DNA from: Algoriphagus iocasae
Lineage (GTDB): Bacteria; Bacteroidota; Bacteroidia; Cytophagales; Cyclobacteriaceae
Assembly (NCBI RefSeq): GCF_014206875.1
Contig: NZ_JACIJO010000004.1
Location: 1 to 64,000 of the forward strand
Direction of reading: 5' to 3'
Length of the DNA stretch: 64,000 nt
Below are positions 42,287 through 51,757 of the stretch, in pieces; the stretch's first letter is position 1, and every line of letters begins with the position of its first letter. Both the position numbers and the translations under genes were made by a program. The notes under the pieces are model-generated. The model was given only the letters and a program-made list of their open reading frames with translations. It ran no database searches and was not told the origin of the DNA.

Positions 42287-45200
42287 ATGACAAGATCCTT
42301 ACTTAGCTTTTTATCAATTCTATTTTTCACCTCCCTCACACTTGCTCAAAGTTCTTTAGATGAGCAGCTTAATAATCATCAGTTTCGATTCATCGGCCCT
42401 GAAGGCAATCGAGCAATCGCCGTTATCGGTGTGCCGGGAGATCCTCAAGTGGCTTACATTGGAGCGGCTTCAGGAGGTCTCTGGAAAACCGAAGACATGG
42501 GAATCAATTGGCGGCCAATCTTTGATGATCAGGATATTTCATCTGTTGCCGCAGTGGAACTTGCTCCTTCTGACCCGAGTCAAGTTTGGGTTGGTACCGG
42601 TGAGACTTTTGTTATTCGACCAGCACATGCCATGGGAAATGGGATATATTTCTCTCCTGATGCGGGCAAAACCTGGGAGCACAAAGGCCTTGAAAAAACT
42701 GGACGTATTGGACGGGTGCTGGTCCACCCAAAAGATCCCAAAATCATTTATGCAGCTTCCTTAGGACATACCTATGGCCCTCAAAAAGAGAGAGGTATTT
42801 TCCGAAGTAAAGATGGAGGAGACACTTGGGAGCATGTACTTTTTATTGATGAAGGAACAGGCGCATCTGATTTAGCAATTGACCCAGAAAATCCTGATAT
42901 ACTCTATGCAGCCATGTGGTCGATCCACATCAATACCTGGGGACTCAATTCGGGTGGAAATGGAAGTGGCATCTATAAATCTACAGATGGCGGAGATACT
43001 TGGGAACCAATGAGTAAAAATGGTTTGAAATCCGGTTCAGAAAGACCTGTAGGAAAGACTTCTGTTGCTGTTTCCCATAGTGATCCAAATGTAGTCTATG
43101 CGCTTTTTGAAGCCGAAAGCCCAGAAGTTTGGCGCTCCTCTGACAAAGGCATGAGCTGGACACTGATGAGTCAGGAACATGACTGGAACGAGCGGGCACC
43201 ATATTACACCAGGCTTAGAGTGAATACAGGCGATCCAAACGAAATTTATTCCATGTCAGTACGCTTTGTTCACTCATTGGATGGAGGCAAAACCAGAAAT
43301 CCTAGACCTCCAAGAGGCGGCGGCGACAACCATGATATTTGGATAGACCCCACCAATCCTGATCGAATCATGGTAGCCCATGATGGTGGAGTAAGCATCA
43401 GCTATAACCATGGCAAAACTTTCCAAGGAGTAGTTTTACCCATCGCCCAAATGTATCATGTGGCAGTAGATGACCAGATTCCTTATAATGTTTTTGGCAA
43501 CAGACAAGACGGTTGGTCATACATGGGACCAAGTAATTCTTTGGCAGGATATATTCCTTTAGGCCTTTGGAAAGGTGTAGGCGGCTGCGAAAGTGGCTTT
43601 GCCCGACCTGACCCGGTAGACAATCACATCATTTGGTCTGGTTGCTACGATGGTGGCTTGGAAAGACATGATTTAAGAACCGGTCAGTCAAGAGAGGTCA
43701 GAGTATGGCCTGAAGCTGGTTATGGCTGGGCGCCAGCAGACATGAAATACCGTTGGCATTGGAATTTCCCACTGAGCCATTCCCCTCATACCAAAGGAAG
43801 GGTGTACGTGGGCAGTCAGTTTGTGCATAAAACAGATGATGATGGCCAAAGCTGGCAGATCATATCTCCTGATTTGACTTTGAACCTAAAAGACCATCAG
43901 AAAAACTCAGGTGGTGTGGCCATCGATAATTTAATGACCTTTGATGGAGCGACCCTTTTTGCAATTGAGGAATCGAGAATCGAGGCAGGAGTAATTTGGG
44001 TTGGAACCAATGATGGACAGGTTCAATTGACAAAGGACGGAGGAGAGAACTGGACAAACCTGACTGCCAATATCCCGGATCTTCCGGAATGGGGAACCAT
44101 TGCCAATATTGAACCTTCTCGCTATGACAAAGCCACCGCTTATGTGAGTGTTGACTTACACCAAATGGGTGATTTTGATCCCTATATTTTCAAAACTACT
44201 GATTATGGTCAAAGCTGGACTAAGATCTCTGCGGGCATTCCTAGCTCTGAATCAAGCTTTGTGCATGTGATCAAAGAAGACCCAAAAAGAGAAGGTTTGC
44301 TTTATGCAGGTATCGACAAGGGAATATATATCAGCCATGATGATGGCCAAAGCTGGAGTCGATTGAGGCTCAATTTGCCTCCTGCGCCTGTTTATTGGTT
44401 AGAAATCCAAGAGCGCTTTGATGACTTGGTGGTGGGCACCTATGGGCGTGGCTATTATATCCTAGATGATCTGGCCGCCATCCGAAATCTTGATCAAACA
44501 CAAGACATCGCTTTCTACGAGGTTCGTGATGCTTATCGATTCAATGATCGGGAAAATATCAAAACCGATGGTGCAAGTCTCAACTCAGGTCGGAATCCAA
44601 GTTATGGAGCAAGTCTGAATTATCATTTGCCTGAAGACTTTGATGGAGATGCGAAAATGGAGATTAAAGATTCCAAAGGTGAATTAGTACGCACATTAAA
44701 AGCCAATAAAAAAGCCGGAGCAAATCGTGCTCAATGGGATCTCCGATATGAACCTACCTATACGCCAAAACTTCGGGTTGCTCCTCCAGGTAGACCTTGG
44801 GTTCAGCTTAATGGCGAAGGCTGGAGACCTTTGGTGCAATGGGATTTAGACTTGATGGCAGGACAATATGGCCCTCGAGTTGTTCCAGGTGAATACTTGG
44901 CCACTTTGATCTTGACAGACTCTACTGGTAGTGAAGTGGCAAAGACTTCCGCCAAATTCAAGGTATTGAAAGACCCATATGCCGAGGGTACTTTGGAAGA
45001 TATTCAAGCCCAAGTCGCTTTCTCATTACAGTTGCGCGATGCTATGAACTTGGCGGTAAGTAATATTAATGCGGTGGAGCAGCTTCGCAAGGAGTTGGAC
45101 ATTATTCTCGCTGAAGAATCCGATAGCAAAACACAAAAAGAGGCTTTGAGACTCAAAGCAGCAGCGGAGGACGTTGCTTCCAAACTCTATGATATCCATT

Positions 45201-45463
45201 TGACCGGGGCTCGTGAGGATGCCTTTCGCTCGCCTATCAAATTGTACGGCCGATTGAGTGCTTTGGCCAGTGACATCAATGCCAGCGGAATGGATTATCG
45301 CCCTACAGACCAACAGGGAGAGGTTTATGAGGTATTGGATGCACGTTTGAAAGTTGCCATTGAGCAGTTTTCTGACTTGGTTAATAACGACATTCAGGAA
45401 TTCAATAAAGCCTTGGAACAGAAAAACAGACGAATTGAAATAGAGAAAACCGGAGGAAATTAG
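42287..45463 (+). CDS. Secreted VPS10/sortilin-like BNR beta-propeller protein
   Basis: 1058 residues with a Sec signal (FFTSLTLAQ). Residues ~20-720 hold two propellers made of BNR/Asp-box repeats: YIGAASGGLWKTEDMGINW, SKDGGDTWEH, STDGGDTWEP, SSDKGMSWT, TKDGGENWTN, SHDDGQSWSR, and VVGTYGRGYYILDDLA at the end. The C-terminal ~300 residues carry a beta-sandwich (GPRVVPGEYLATLILTDSTG) and a long helical region (LRDAMNLAVSNINAVEQLRKEL). This glycosyl-hydrolase-annotated family is common in Bacteroidota; the actual reaction is unproven. Start 42287 begins the signal; an ATG 21 codons upstream is rejected. Confidence 0.85.
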   Translation: MTRSLLSFLSILFFTSLTLAQSSLDEQLNNHQFRFIGPEGNRAIAVIGVPGDPQVAYIGAASGGLWKTEDMGINWRPIFDDQDISSVAAVELAPSDPSQVWVGTGETFVIRPAHAMGNGIYFSPDAGKTWEHKGLEKTGRIGRVLVHPKDPKIIYAASLGHTYGPQKERGIFRSKDGGDTWEHVLFIDEGTGASDLAIDPENPDILYAAMWSIHINTWGLNSGGNGSGIYKSTDGGDTWEPMSKNGLKSGSERPVGKTSVAVSHSDPNVVYALFEAESPEVWRSSDKGMSWTLMSQEHDWNERAPYYTRLRVNTGDPNEIYSMSVRFVHSLDGGKTRNPRPPRGGGDNHDIWIDPTNPDRIMVAHDGGVSISYNHGKTFQGVVLPIAQMYHVAVDDQIPYNVFGNRQDGWSYMGPSNSLAGYIPLGLWKGVGGCESGFARPDPVDNHIIWSGCYDGGLERHDLRTGQSREVRVWPEAGYGWAPADMKYRWHWNFPLSHSPHTKGRVYVGSQFVHKTDDDGQSWQIISPDLTLNLKDHQKNSGGVAIDNLMTFDGATLFAIEESRIEAGVIWVGTNDGQVQLTKDGGENWTNLTANIPDLPEWGTIANIEPSRYDKATAYVSVDLHQMGDFDPYIFKTTDYGQSWTKISAGIPSSESSFVHVIKEDPKREGLLYAGIDKGIYISHDDGQSWSRLRLNLPPAPVYWLEIQERFDDLVVGTYGRGYYILDDLAAIRNLDQTQDIAFYEVRDAYRFNDRENIKTDGASLNSGRNPSYGASLNYHLPEDFDGDAKMEIKDSKGELVRTLKANKKAGANRAQWDLRYEPTYTPKLRVAPPGRPWVQLNGEGWRPLVQWDLDLMAGQYGPRVVPGEYLATLILTDSTGSEVAKTSAKFKVLKDPYAEGTLEDIQAQVAFSLQLRDAMNLAVSNINAVEQLRKELDIILAEESDSKTQKEALRLKAAAEDVASKLYDIHLTGAREDAFRSPIKLYGRLSALASDINASGMDYRPTDQQGEVYEVLDARLKVAIEQFSDLVNNDIQEFNKALEQKNRRIEIEKTGGN

Positions 45464-45657
45464 AAAGGATAAATGAACAGGAAATATGCCCGGCCAAACC
45501 GAATAATGGCTGAGCATTTTTCATGATTCAAATTCCGCTCAATCCTTATTTTTATATCTGTTACTACTTTCAAGGAAAAGAATTTGATGACTCAAAATGG
45601 AAGGTGTTCTTCTAGAATTTCCCGACATTTAACTCTTTGACCAATCAAAAAACTTCC

Positions 45658-46599
45658 ATGCTTATTATTCCTGATGATAAAATCATCTCTCTTCTGGATT
45701 ACAAAAAACTAATTGAAGCCCTTCGCGAGATTTTTAAATCTGATTACACCATGCCTGTGAGGCACCATCATTTTTACCAAACTGATGAAGGAGAGGAAAA
45801 CACCTTGATATTGATGCCAGTTTGGAATAAAGAATACTTAGGAATGAAACAGGTCACCGTGGCACCTGCAAATGCATCTAAGAATATGCCTTCCATTTAT
45901 GCCCAGTACATTTTGAGTAATTCGAAAACTGGCCAACCTCTGGCCTTGATGAATGCGACAGAATTAACTGCCCGAAGAACTGCTTGCACCTCTGCTTTGG
46001 CTACTTCCTTCTTAGCTAGAAAAGATGCTGAAAACCTCCTGGTAGTTGGAGGAGGAAAAGTAGCCCAACATTTAGTTCAGGCACATTTTGCTGTTCAGAA
46101 ATTTAAAAAAGTAAGCGTTTGGATGCGCAATCAAGATAAAATGGAAGAGTTTGTAGCAAGTTTAAAAGATCAAGGATATCCGGCCGAAGCTGTCACTGAT
46201 TTAGAAAATTCCGCTCGACAGGCTGATCTTATCTCCTGTGCTACTCTTTCGAAAACTGCCATTATCAAAGGTGAATGGGTAAAACCCGGAACCCATCTTG
46301 ACATGATCGGTTCCCATAAACCTACCACTCGTGAAACCGATGATGATGCAATCAGGAAGAGTACCATTTTCGTAGATTCCCGTAATGGGGCTTTGCATGA
46401 AACGGGTGAACTTGCACTCCCAATTGCTGATGGAATTATCACAGAAAATGATGTGAAAGCAGATATCGTGGAGTTGGTTAAAGACATTCATCCTGGACGG
46501 AGCTCAAGCGAAGAAATCACACTTTTTAAATCTGCAGGCTTGGCTGTGGAAGATCTTGCTGCTGCTCTTTTGGTTTACAAAAGTTATAAGGCAAACTAG
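45658..46599 (+). CDS. Ornithine cyclodeaminase/mu-crystallin family enzyme
   Basis: 313 residues from ATG 45658; a TTG at 45637 would add seven residues. NAD-binding Rossmann motif LLVVGGGKVAQHLVQAHFAV, substrate loop NATELTARRTACTSALATSFLAR and the closing KSAGLAVEDLAAALLVY are typical of OCD/mu-crystallin. Members include ornithine cyclodeaminase, alanine dehydrogenase and ketimine reductases, so the exact amino or imino acid is not known. Standing alone in the same direction as its neighbours, with a 181-bp gap after it. Confidence 0.88.
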   Translation: MLIIPDDKIISLLDYKKLIEALREIFKSDYTMPVRHHHFYQTDEGEENTLILMPVWNKEYLGMKQVTVAPANASKNMPSIYAQYILSNSKTGQPLALMNATELTARRTACTSALATSFLARKDAENLLVVGGGKVAQHLVQAHFAVQKFKKVSVWMRNQDKMEEFVASLKDQGYPAEAVTDLENSARQADLISCATLSKTAIIKGEWVKPGTHLDMIGSHKPTTRETDDDAIRKSTIFVDSRNGALHETGELALPIADGIITENDVKADIVELVKDIHPGRSSSEEITLFKSAGLAVEDLAAALLVYKSYKAN

Positions 46600-46780
46600 A
46601 AGTCTTCCAAAAAGAACTTACTATTAATCCAAGGCACAACCATCCTCTTTCTGATAGTAGCTAAACTATTAGGAAACAAACATTATTTTCCGTTTTGAGA
46701 ATACAGCCAAACAACTGATTAACAATATTTTATAAAACAAAGAAAATAAATATATTAGTTGGATTCCAACCACCCAACTG

Positions 46781-47497
46781 ATGCTTAGTCTCCCAAGAAA
46801 AGACTCCTATCGCTTGACCGCCCTGATGATGCTACTAATCATAATTGGTGTTCAATGGGGCTTCTATTATCCTTACACGAGTGAGTTTCCCAATTTTATC
46901 AATTCAACCTATACCATCCATATTCACGGAGCTCTATTAATGGTTTGGCTGGGGCTGTTAGTTCTTCAGCCGATGTTGATCTATCTTAAAAAAGCTAAGC
47001 TGCACCGTAAAATCGGTAAATCAGCTTTTGTTTTAGGCCCTTTGATTATTCTCTCCATGTTTTTTGTTACGAAAGATTCCTATTGGAGAGGAGTGGATGT
47101 CATCCCAGAGATTGAAAACCTGGGTTTCATGGCTCTTGATATTCGTGGGCTCTTCAGTTTTGCTACTTTTTGGGCATTAGCCATGGCCTACCGCAAAACG
47201 CCATCTGCACATATGCGCTATATGATTGGGACTGGAATTTTAGCCATTGGTCCAGGTGTTGGACGTGGGATTTTAGCCAATTTTGATGTAACACCTTATG
47301 TTGCTTTTTCTATTACCGATGTGATTGATCTACTAATTGTAGGAACCTTATTGGTCATTGATTTGGTAAAGAAAAACGATTACAAGCCGTACTTAGTGAT
47401 CTTCTTATTTTTGCTTGTTGGAAAAATATTTTGGCAGATCAGTGGAACTAGCCTTTGGCAAAACTTTGCCCATGCTTATGCGCAGCTATTCTATTAA
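46781..47497 (+). CDS. Polytopic membrane protein of unknown function (DUF2306-like)
   Basis: 238 residues, seven hydrophobic segments by eye. The second segment YTIHIHGALLMVWLGLLVLQPMLIYLKKAKLHRKIGKSAFVLGPLI contains paired histidines spaced like haem ligands of small di-haem membrane proteins, and HRKIGKSA is typical for the DUF2306-like group. SAHMRYMIGTGILAIGPGVGRGI also has a His. A haem or quinone function is possible but unproven. The M20 peptidase gene follows after 26 bp, so the two may be co-transcribed. Confidence 0.65.
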   Translation: MLSLPRKDSYRLTALMMLLIIIGVQWGFYYPYTSEFPNFINSTYTIHIHGALLMVWLGLLVLQPMLIYLKKAKLHRKIGKSAFVLGPLIILSMFFVTKDSYWRGVDVIPEIENLGFMALDIRGLFSFATFWALAMAYRKTPSAHMRYMIGTGILAIGPGVGRGILANFDVTPYVAFSITDVIDLLIVGTLLVIDLVKKNDYKPYLVIFLFLLVGKIFWQISGTSLWQNFAHAYAQLFY

Positions 47498-47523
47498 TTT
47501 ACGATCTTGAAAAAAAACCACCC

Positions 47524-48951
47524 ATGAAAAAATTCTTTCTAGCCCTACTCCTATTGCTCATAGCAGTAGTTGCCATTTTACTTTTCAACACCTTTCGCTT
47601 TAACTCGAAACAGGCGGATGTAGAACCAATTGAACCCGTAAGCTTCTCAGATCAGGTCTTCCAAAATCTCTCCAAAGCCATTACTTTTCAAACCATCTCA
47701 GTCAGTGAGGATGCTATTCCGGATTCTGCTGCCTTCTTTGGATTTCACCGTTTTTTGGAAGAAACTTTTCCATTGACCCATGCAAATCTTTCGCTGGAAA
47801 AAATTAACACTTACAGTCTGCTTTACAAATGGGAAGGATCAGACCCATCCAAAAAACCAATCATTTTGATGTCCCATCAAGATGTGGTCCCTATAGACCA
47901 ACCAACTCTTGGAGACTGGGAAGCAGCTCCATTTGAAGGAAAAATCACTGATACCCACATCATCGGAAGAGGAACTTTGGATGATAAAAGTACCTTGATC
48001 GCGGTTTTGGAATCAGTTGAAAAGCTGCTTTCAGAAAATTTTAAACCTACTCGAACCATATATATCGCTTCAGGACATGACGAAGAAGTGGGTGGTGGAA
48101 AAGGCGCTGCAAAAATCGCTGAGCATCTGAAAGCTCAGGGGATTCAAGCGGCAATGACAATGGATGAAGGAGGGTTTATAGCCGAAGGATTAGTGCCCGG
48201 GGTAGATGTACCAGTAGCCATGATCAATTTAGGAGAAAAGGGATTTGCATCCTTCCGTTTGATCGTGGAAACAAGTGGAGGTCACAGTTCTGCTCCTCCT
48301 CGTGAAAACACCATTGGGATGCTGGCCCAAGCGATCGTGGATCTGGAAAACAATCAATTACCTTACAAACTTGTACCTCCTATCGATTCACAATTGGAAT
48401 ATTTGGGGCCTGAACTCCCATTTATGACCCGTCTGGCATTTGCCAACCCTTGGCTTTTCAAAAAGCAGCTTTTAGAGGGATTAAATGCCCATACCACCAC
48501 AGCGCCAACAATTATTGATGGAGGAGTAAAAAACAATGTTATCCCGACAGTGGCCGAGGCAACGATCAATTTCCGAATCCTTCCTGGAGAAACCATTGAA
48601 TCCGTACAGGCACATATCGAGTCTGTGATTTCTGATAAAGTAAAAGTGGAGCCGGTAGGCTTCCTCACCGATCCTCCACAAGTTTCCACAGTAAATTCAG
48701 ATGCCTATAAAACCCTTGAAAAAACCATCCGAGGACTTCATCCAAATACAGTGGTTGTTCCTGGATTGCTTGGAGGAGCCACAGATTCCAGATATTTCTA
48801 TTCGGTATCGGAAGAGGTATATCGATTTTATCCGATGCGGGTTAACTCTGAGTCCATGACAAAATTCCATGGAATCGATGAAAAAATCAGTAAGACTAAC
48901 TACTTGGAAATCCTACAATTCAGTTATCAACTGATTAAGAATTTTAATTGA
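47524..48951 (+). CDS. M20 family metallopeptidase (PM20D1/carboxypeptidase S-like)
   Basis: 475 residues from ATG 47524 (MKKFFLALLLLLIAVVAILLF, an uncleaved signal anchor). The dinuclear zinc site is clear: ILMSHQDVVP (first His), GRGTLDDKST (bridging Asp) and GHDEEVGGGKGA (Glu pair). TSGGHSSAPPRENTIG is the dimerisation-domain His. This subfamily, related to PM20D1 and carboxypeptidase S, cleaves or forms N-acyl amino acids or dipeptides. A strong bidirectional terminator follows. Confidence 0.92.
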   Translation: MKKFFLALLLLLIAVVAILLFNTFRFNSKQADVEPIEPVSFSDQVFQNLSKAITFQTISVSEDAIPDSAAFFGFHRFLEETFPLTHANLSLEKINTYSLLYKWEGSDPSKKPIILMSHQDVVPIDQPTLGDWEAAPFEGKITDTHIIGRGTLDDKSTLIAVLESVEKLLSENFKPTRTIYIASGHDEEVGGGKGAAKIAEHLKAQGIQAAMTMDEGGFIAEGLVPGVDVPVAMINLGEKGFASFRLIVETSGGHSSAPPRENTIGMLAQAIVDLENNQLPYKLVPPIDSQLEYLGPELPFMTRLAFANPWLFKKQLLEGLNAHTTTAPTIIDGGVKNNVIPTVAEATINFRILPGETIESVQAHIESVISDKVKVEPVGFLTDPPQVSTVNSDAYKTLEKTIRGLHPNTVVVPGLLGGATDSRYFYSVSEEVYRFYPMRVNSESMTKFHGIDEKISKTNYLEILQFSYQLIKNFN

Positions 48952-48975
48952 GTTGGAATAATACTTTCAAAAAAT

Positions 48976-49005
48976 TAGCCCGATCAATCTTGATCGGGCT
49001 ATTTT
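48976..49005. terminator. Bidirectional rho-independent terminator
   Basis: Perfect 12-bp stem TAGCCCGATCAA / TTGATCGGGCTA with a TC loop and flanking T/A tracts, between the convergent M20 and molybdopterin-oxidoreductase genes. Confidence 0.93.
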
Positions 49006-49007
49006 CT

Positions 49008-49751
49008 TTAAAAACCATTATACCATGCCCATCCGATATCTCCTGGATCGACATATTCTTCGGTGACCACGATTTTCTCAAGATATTTCATGCTTTTAAA
49101 TCCTATTTGTCTCTCTAATCTCAATCGAATCGGTGCTCCATGTGGAATGGATAAGTTTTTCCCATTCATGCCATAGGCTAAAATTGTTTGGGGATGAAAA
49201 GCATCGATTAAATCAATGCAATCCAACCATCCATCATAGGAATAAAAATTCACCCATCGTGCTTTAGGCATCATTCCGGCATGCTCCAAAAGTGCTCTCA
49301 AGGGAACTCCGGTCCATTCAGCGATGGCAGTCCATCCTTCTTCACAGGTATGTCTTGTGATTTGGGTACGAGCATTAAATTTCTTGAGTTGGTCCAGTGA
49401 ATAGTTTCCCGGTCTGGCCACAAGCCCTTCTATAGGCAATTGCCAATTTTCAAATCCTGAACGCAAGTGCTTATCATATGTCTCACTAAAATATTCCTTG
49501 GAAGTATCCGCAGGATTGATGGTTCCAGTGGCCGGCATGGATGAAATATCGCTGAAGCTATATTCTTTGGCCAGCGATTGACTGGAAAATAAAGCTCGAT
49601 GGGCAGCATAGGTAAAATTATCACCCATTCGAAGGATATTCCCATAGTTAGGTGGCATTGGCTGATTACACCCAGGTATGAGCAATGCACCCAGCGCTGC
49701 TACTCCCGTGGTAATCGCTGCACGTCTAGTTATGATCTGCTTTTTCTTCAT
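49008..49751 (-). CDS. Tat-exported molybdopterin-dependent oxidoreductase (sulfite-oxidase fold)
   Basis: 247 residues. The signal KKKQIITRRAAITTGVAALG has a twin arginine and is followed by a lipobox LIPGC28, so the protein may be a Tat lipoprotein. The sulfite-oxidase/MsrP fold is recognisable from WQLPIEGLVARPGNYSLDQLKKF, the molybdenum-ligating Cys in RHTC136EEGWTAIAEWTGVPL, and IPHGAPIRLRLERQIGFKSMKYLEKI. Likely partner of the cytochrome b encoded just upstream, with which it overlaps by 4 bp (ATGA). The substrate could be sulfite or an oxidised sulfur compound; unknown. Confidence 0.88.
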   Translation of the reverse strand: MKKKQIITRRAAITTGVAALGALLIPGCNQPMPPNYGNILRMGDNFTYAAHRALFSSQSLAKEYSFSDISSMPATGTINPADTSKEYFSETYDKHLRSGFENWQLPIEGLVARPGNYSLDQLKKFNARTQITRHTCEEGWTAIAEWTGVPLRALLEHAGMMPKARWVNFYSYDGWLDCIDLIDAFHPQTILAYGMNGKNLSIPHGAPIRLRLERQIGFKSMKYLEKIVVTEEYVDPGDIGWAWYNGF

Positions 49752-50518
49752 GGCTGTTTTCCTATGGTCATGTATCGTACTTGTTGTTTAAACCCTGACA
49801 AAATAATCATGGCAATATGCATCACCAGGAAAATCTCCAGACCTATGGAAGTGAAAAAATGGATGGTTCTGGCAGTCTGATAACCTCCAAAAATTTCCAA
49901 TAGAAACGGAAAAGCTGCTGTGATCGCAGGAGACATGGTGAATCCAGTAATAATCGCCATTGGAAGTGAAATAAAGATGATGCTCATGTAAGCGATCTTT
50001 TGCAAGATTCCATATTGTGGTCCTCCCGTAGGTGGGGCTATTTTCATTTTAATATGCTCTCTGATATCACGAAATAGCTGTATAGGTGTCAGTTCCCTAA
50101 GTCTTGGCCAGATATGTTTTTGAAAATGGCCAGTAAACAAACCAAGAATTACATACACCAAACCCGTCACGACTAGAAACCAAGCAGACAAAAAATGTAA
50201 GCTTCTCCCCCATCCATTTTCATTAAACATTTCTTCTTCTCCATTTCTTCCTGCGCTAACTGGCGAATTCTCTGCATCAAAGAATGGAACTTCAGCTTCC
50301 CAATCCGAACGATTATGGTTTCTGCTGATGGGTAATTCTAAAAATGCCGGCGTTAATTCATTTCCAACTTCTCCCCAATAAAGCCTGGGATGTACCATCA
50401 AAATTTCAATTCCTGTAAATACCAGCAACAAAAAGCTAATAGTGATTATCCAATGAGATGTCTTCACCCAAGGTTGATGCTTTTCGTTTTCAGATATGCT
50501 TGATGGCTGGGAGCTCAT
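49748..50518 (-). CDS. Cytochrome b561/b6-type membrane subunit of the molybdopterin oxidoreductase
   Basis: 256 residues with four or more transmembrane helices. Potential haem histidines are visible in PWVKTSHWIITISFLLLVFTGI, WGRSLHFLSAWFLVVTGLVY, TARTIHFFTSIGLEIFLVMHIAMIIL. The family passes electrons between the quinone pool and a periplasmic molybdoenzyme. It is the first gene of the pair and its stop overlaps the oxidoreductase start, which makes the assignment of partnership strong. No Moco biosynthesis gene is in the window. Confidence 0.87.
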   Translation of the reverse strand: MSSQPSSISENEKHQPWVKTSHWIITISFLLLVFTGIEILMVHPRLYWGEVGNELTPAFLELPISRNHNRSDWEAEVPFFDAENSPVSAGRNGEEEMFNENGWGRSLHFLSAWFLVVTGLVYVILGLFTGHFQKHIWPRLRELTPIQLFRDIREHIKMKIAPPTGGPQYGILQKIAYMSIIFISLPMAIITGFTMSPAITAAFPFLLEIFGGYQTARTIHFFTSIGLEIFLVMHIAMIILSGFKQQVRYMTIGKQP

Positions 50519-50701
50519 AGAATAAAAATGGATTTGACTTTACTCTAAACTATTGAAAATAAATGTACTATTATATTTTATCAGGAGAATAATGCAATTC
50601 ACAATTGATTTTATCCAGATACAAAATGAAAATCGAAATAGGCATTCAGTTTTTTAAATTAGAATATGGCTAGATTAGTGAAGTAGAGTTGGATCAATAA
50701 T

Positions 50702-51712
50702 ATGCTAAAAACCACCCTTATGAAAGTCTTAAATATCTACTTGACATTATGCCTGATAACTTTTGGATGTCAAGCTCCAACCGAGCAAAAACCAACATTT
50801 GAACATGACATTACAAGTGGGCCTACTCCCTGGACGAGTGATACTTTTGAACTGGAAGAGGAAGATTTCACCTTCGCCATTATTTCTGATCTTACAGGTG
50901 GTGAACGCCCTAATATCTATGGAACGGCTGTGGGACAGCTAAATCGCCTGGATCCAACCTTTGTTTTGAGTGTGGGAGATCTGATCGAGGGAGGCACCGA
51001 AGACACCGTTCAACTTGCAAAAGAATGGGATTCCTTTGATGGAAGAACTTCTCATCTGAACATGCCATTTTTTCACTTGGGAGGAAATCATGACCTCAGC
51101 AATCCAGTGATGCGGAAGTTTTTTGAAAATAGGTTTGGGCGTCGTTACTATCATTTTGTCTATGAAAACATCCTCTTTTTGATGCTCGACTCTGAGGATT
51201 ATGAGGAAAAGAGGATGATGGAAATTTATGAGGCTCGCGCCAAAGCTTTAAAAATTATAGCTGGAGAAATAGAGGGATCCTACGAAGAATCAGATTACTA
51301 TAAAATGGCCGAGCGGAATATTGGTGGCATGAGTACAGAGCAATTTGAATACTTTAAAGAAGTTCTAGCTAAATATCCTGATGTCAAATGGACCTTTTTA
51401 CTGATGCACAAACCACTTTGGCTACATGAGGATAATAAAGGTTTGGAACGTCTGGAAGCGCTCTTGACAGATCGGCCTTACACGGTATTCAATGGGCATG
51501 TTCACTCCTATTCGCATCGCAAAAGACAAGGTCGGGATTACATTATGTTAGGGACCACAGGAGGATCCCAAAATCCGCGAGACTCCATGGCTTTTGATGA
51601 AGTTACTTTGGTCAGAATGGATAATGAACCAGTAATCACCACACTGAAAATGGAAGGTATTTTGGATGAAACTGGAAAGGTGAATGTGGTATATGACAGT
51701 CTGAATCATTAA
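50702..51712 (+). CDS. Calcineurin-like metallophosphoesterase lipoprotein
   Basis: 336 residues. Lipoprotein signal LNIYLTLCLITFGC (an ATG at 50720 would serve equally well). The phosphoesterase motifs appear in order: FAIISDLTGG (variant of DxH, with Leu-Thr in place of the His), VLSVGDLIEGG, HLGGNHDLSN, LLMHKPLW and NGHVHSYSHRK. Absence of the first His changes one metal ligand but is seen in some secreted members. Substrate unknown. It stands alone, 46 bp before the D-amino-acid oxidase gene. Confidence 0.85.
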   Translation: MLKTTLMKVLNIYLTLCLITFGCQAPTEQKPTFEHDITSGPTPWTSDTFELEEEDFTFAIISDLTGGERPNIYGTAVGQLNRLDPTFVLSVGDLIEGGTEDTVQLAKEWDSFDGRTSHLNMPFFHLGGNHDLSNPVMRKFFENRFGRRYYHFVYENILFLMLDSEDYEEKRMMEIYEARAKALKIIAGEIEGSYEESDYYKMAERNIGGMSTEQFEYFKEVLAKYPDVKWTFLLMHKPLWLHEDNKGLERLEALLTDRPYTVFNGHVHSYSHRKRQGRDYIMLGTTGGSQNPRDSMAFDEVTLVRMDNEPVITTLKMEGILDETGKVNVVYDSLNH

Positions 51713-51757
51713 AAGAACTAAGGCCAATTGCCAACCCTTTTAGCTTGAATAAATGAA

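Noticed and set aside
45026..45517. 163-codon frame antisense to the end of the BNR-propeller gene
   Set aside because: Overlaps the helical C-terminus of a supported gene; no motif and no plausible start context.
45480..45520. Terminator after the BNR-propeller gene (GCCCGGCC...GGCTGAGC)
   Set aside because: The arms pair poorly and, although a few T residues follow, the stem is not stable enough to call.
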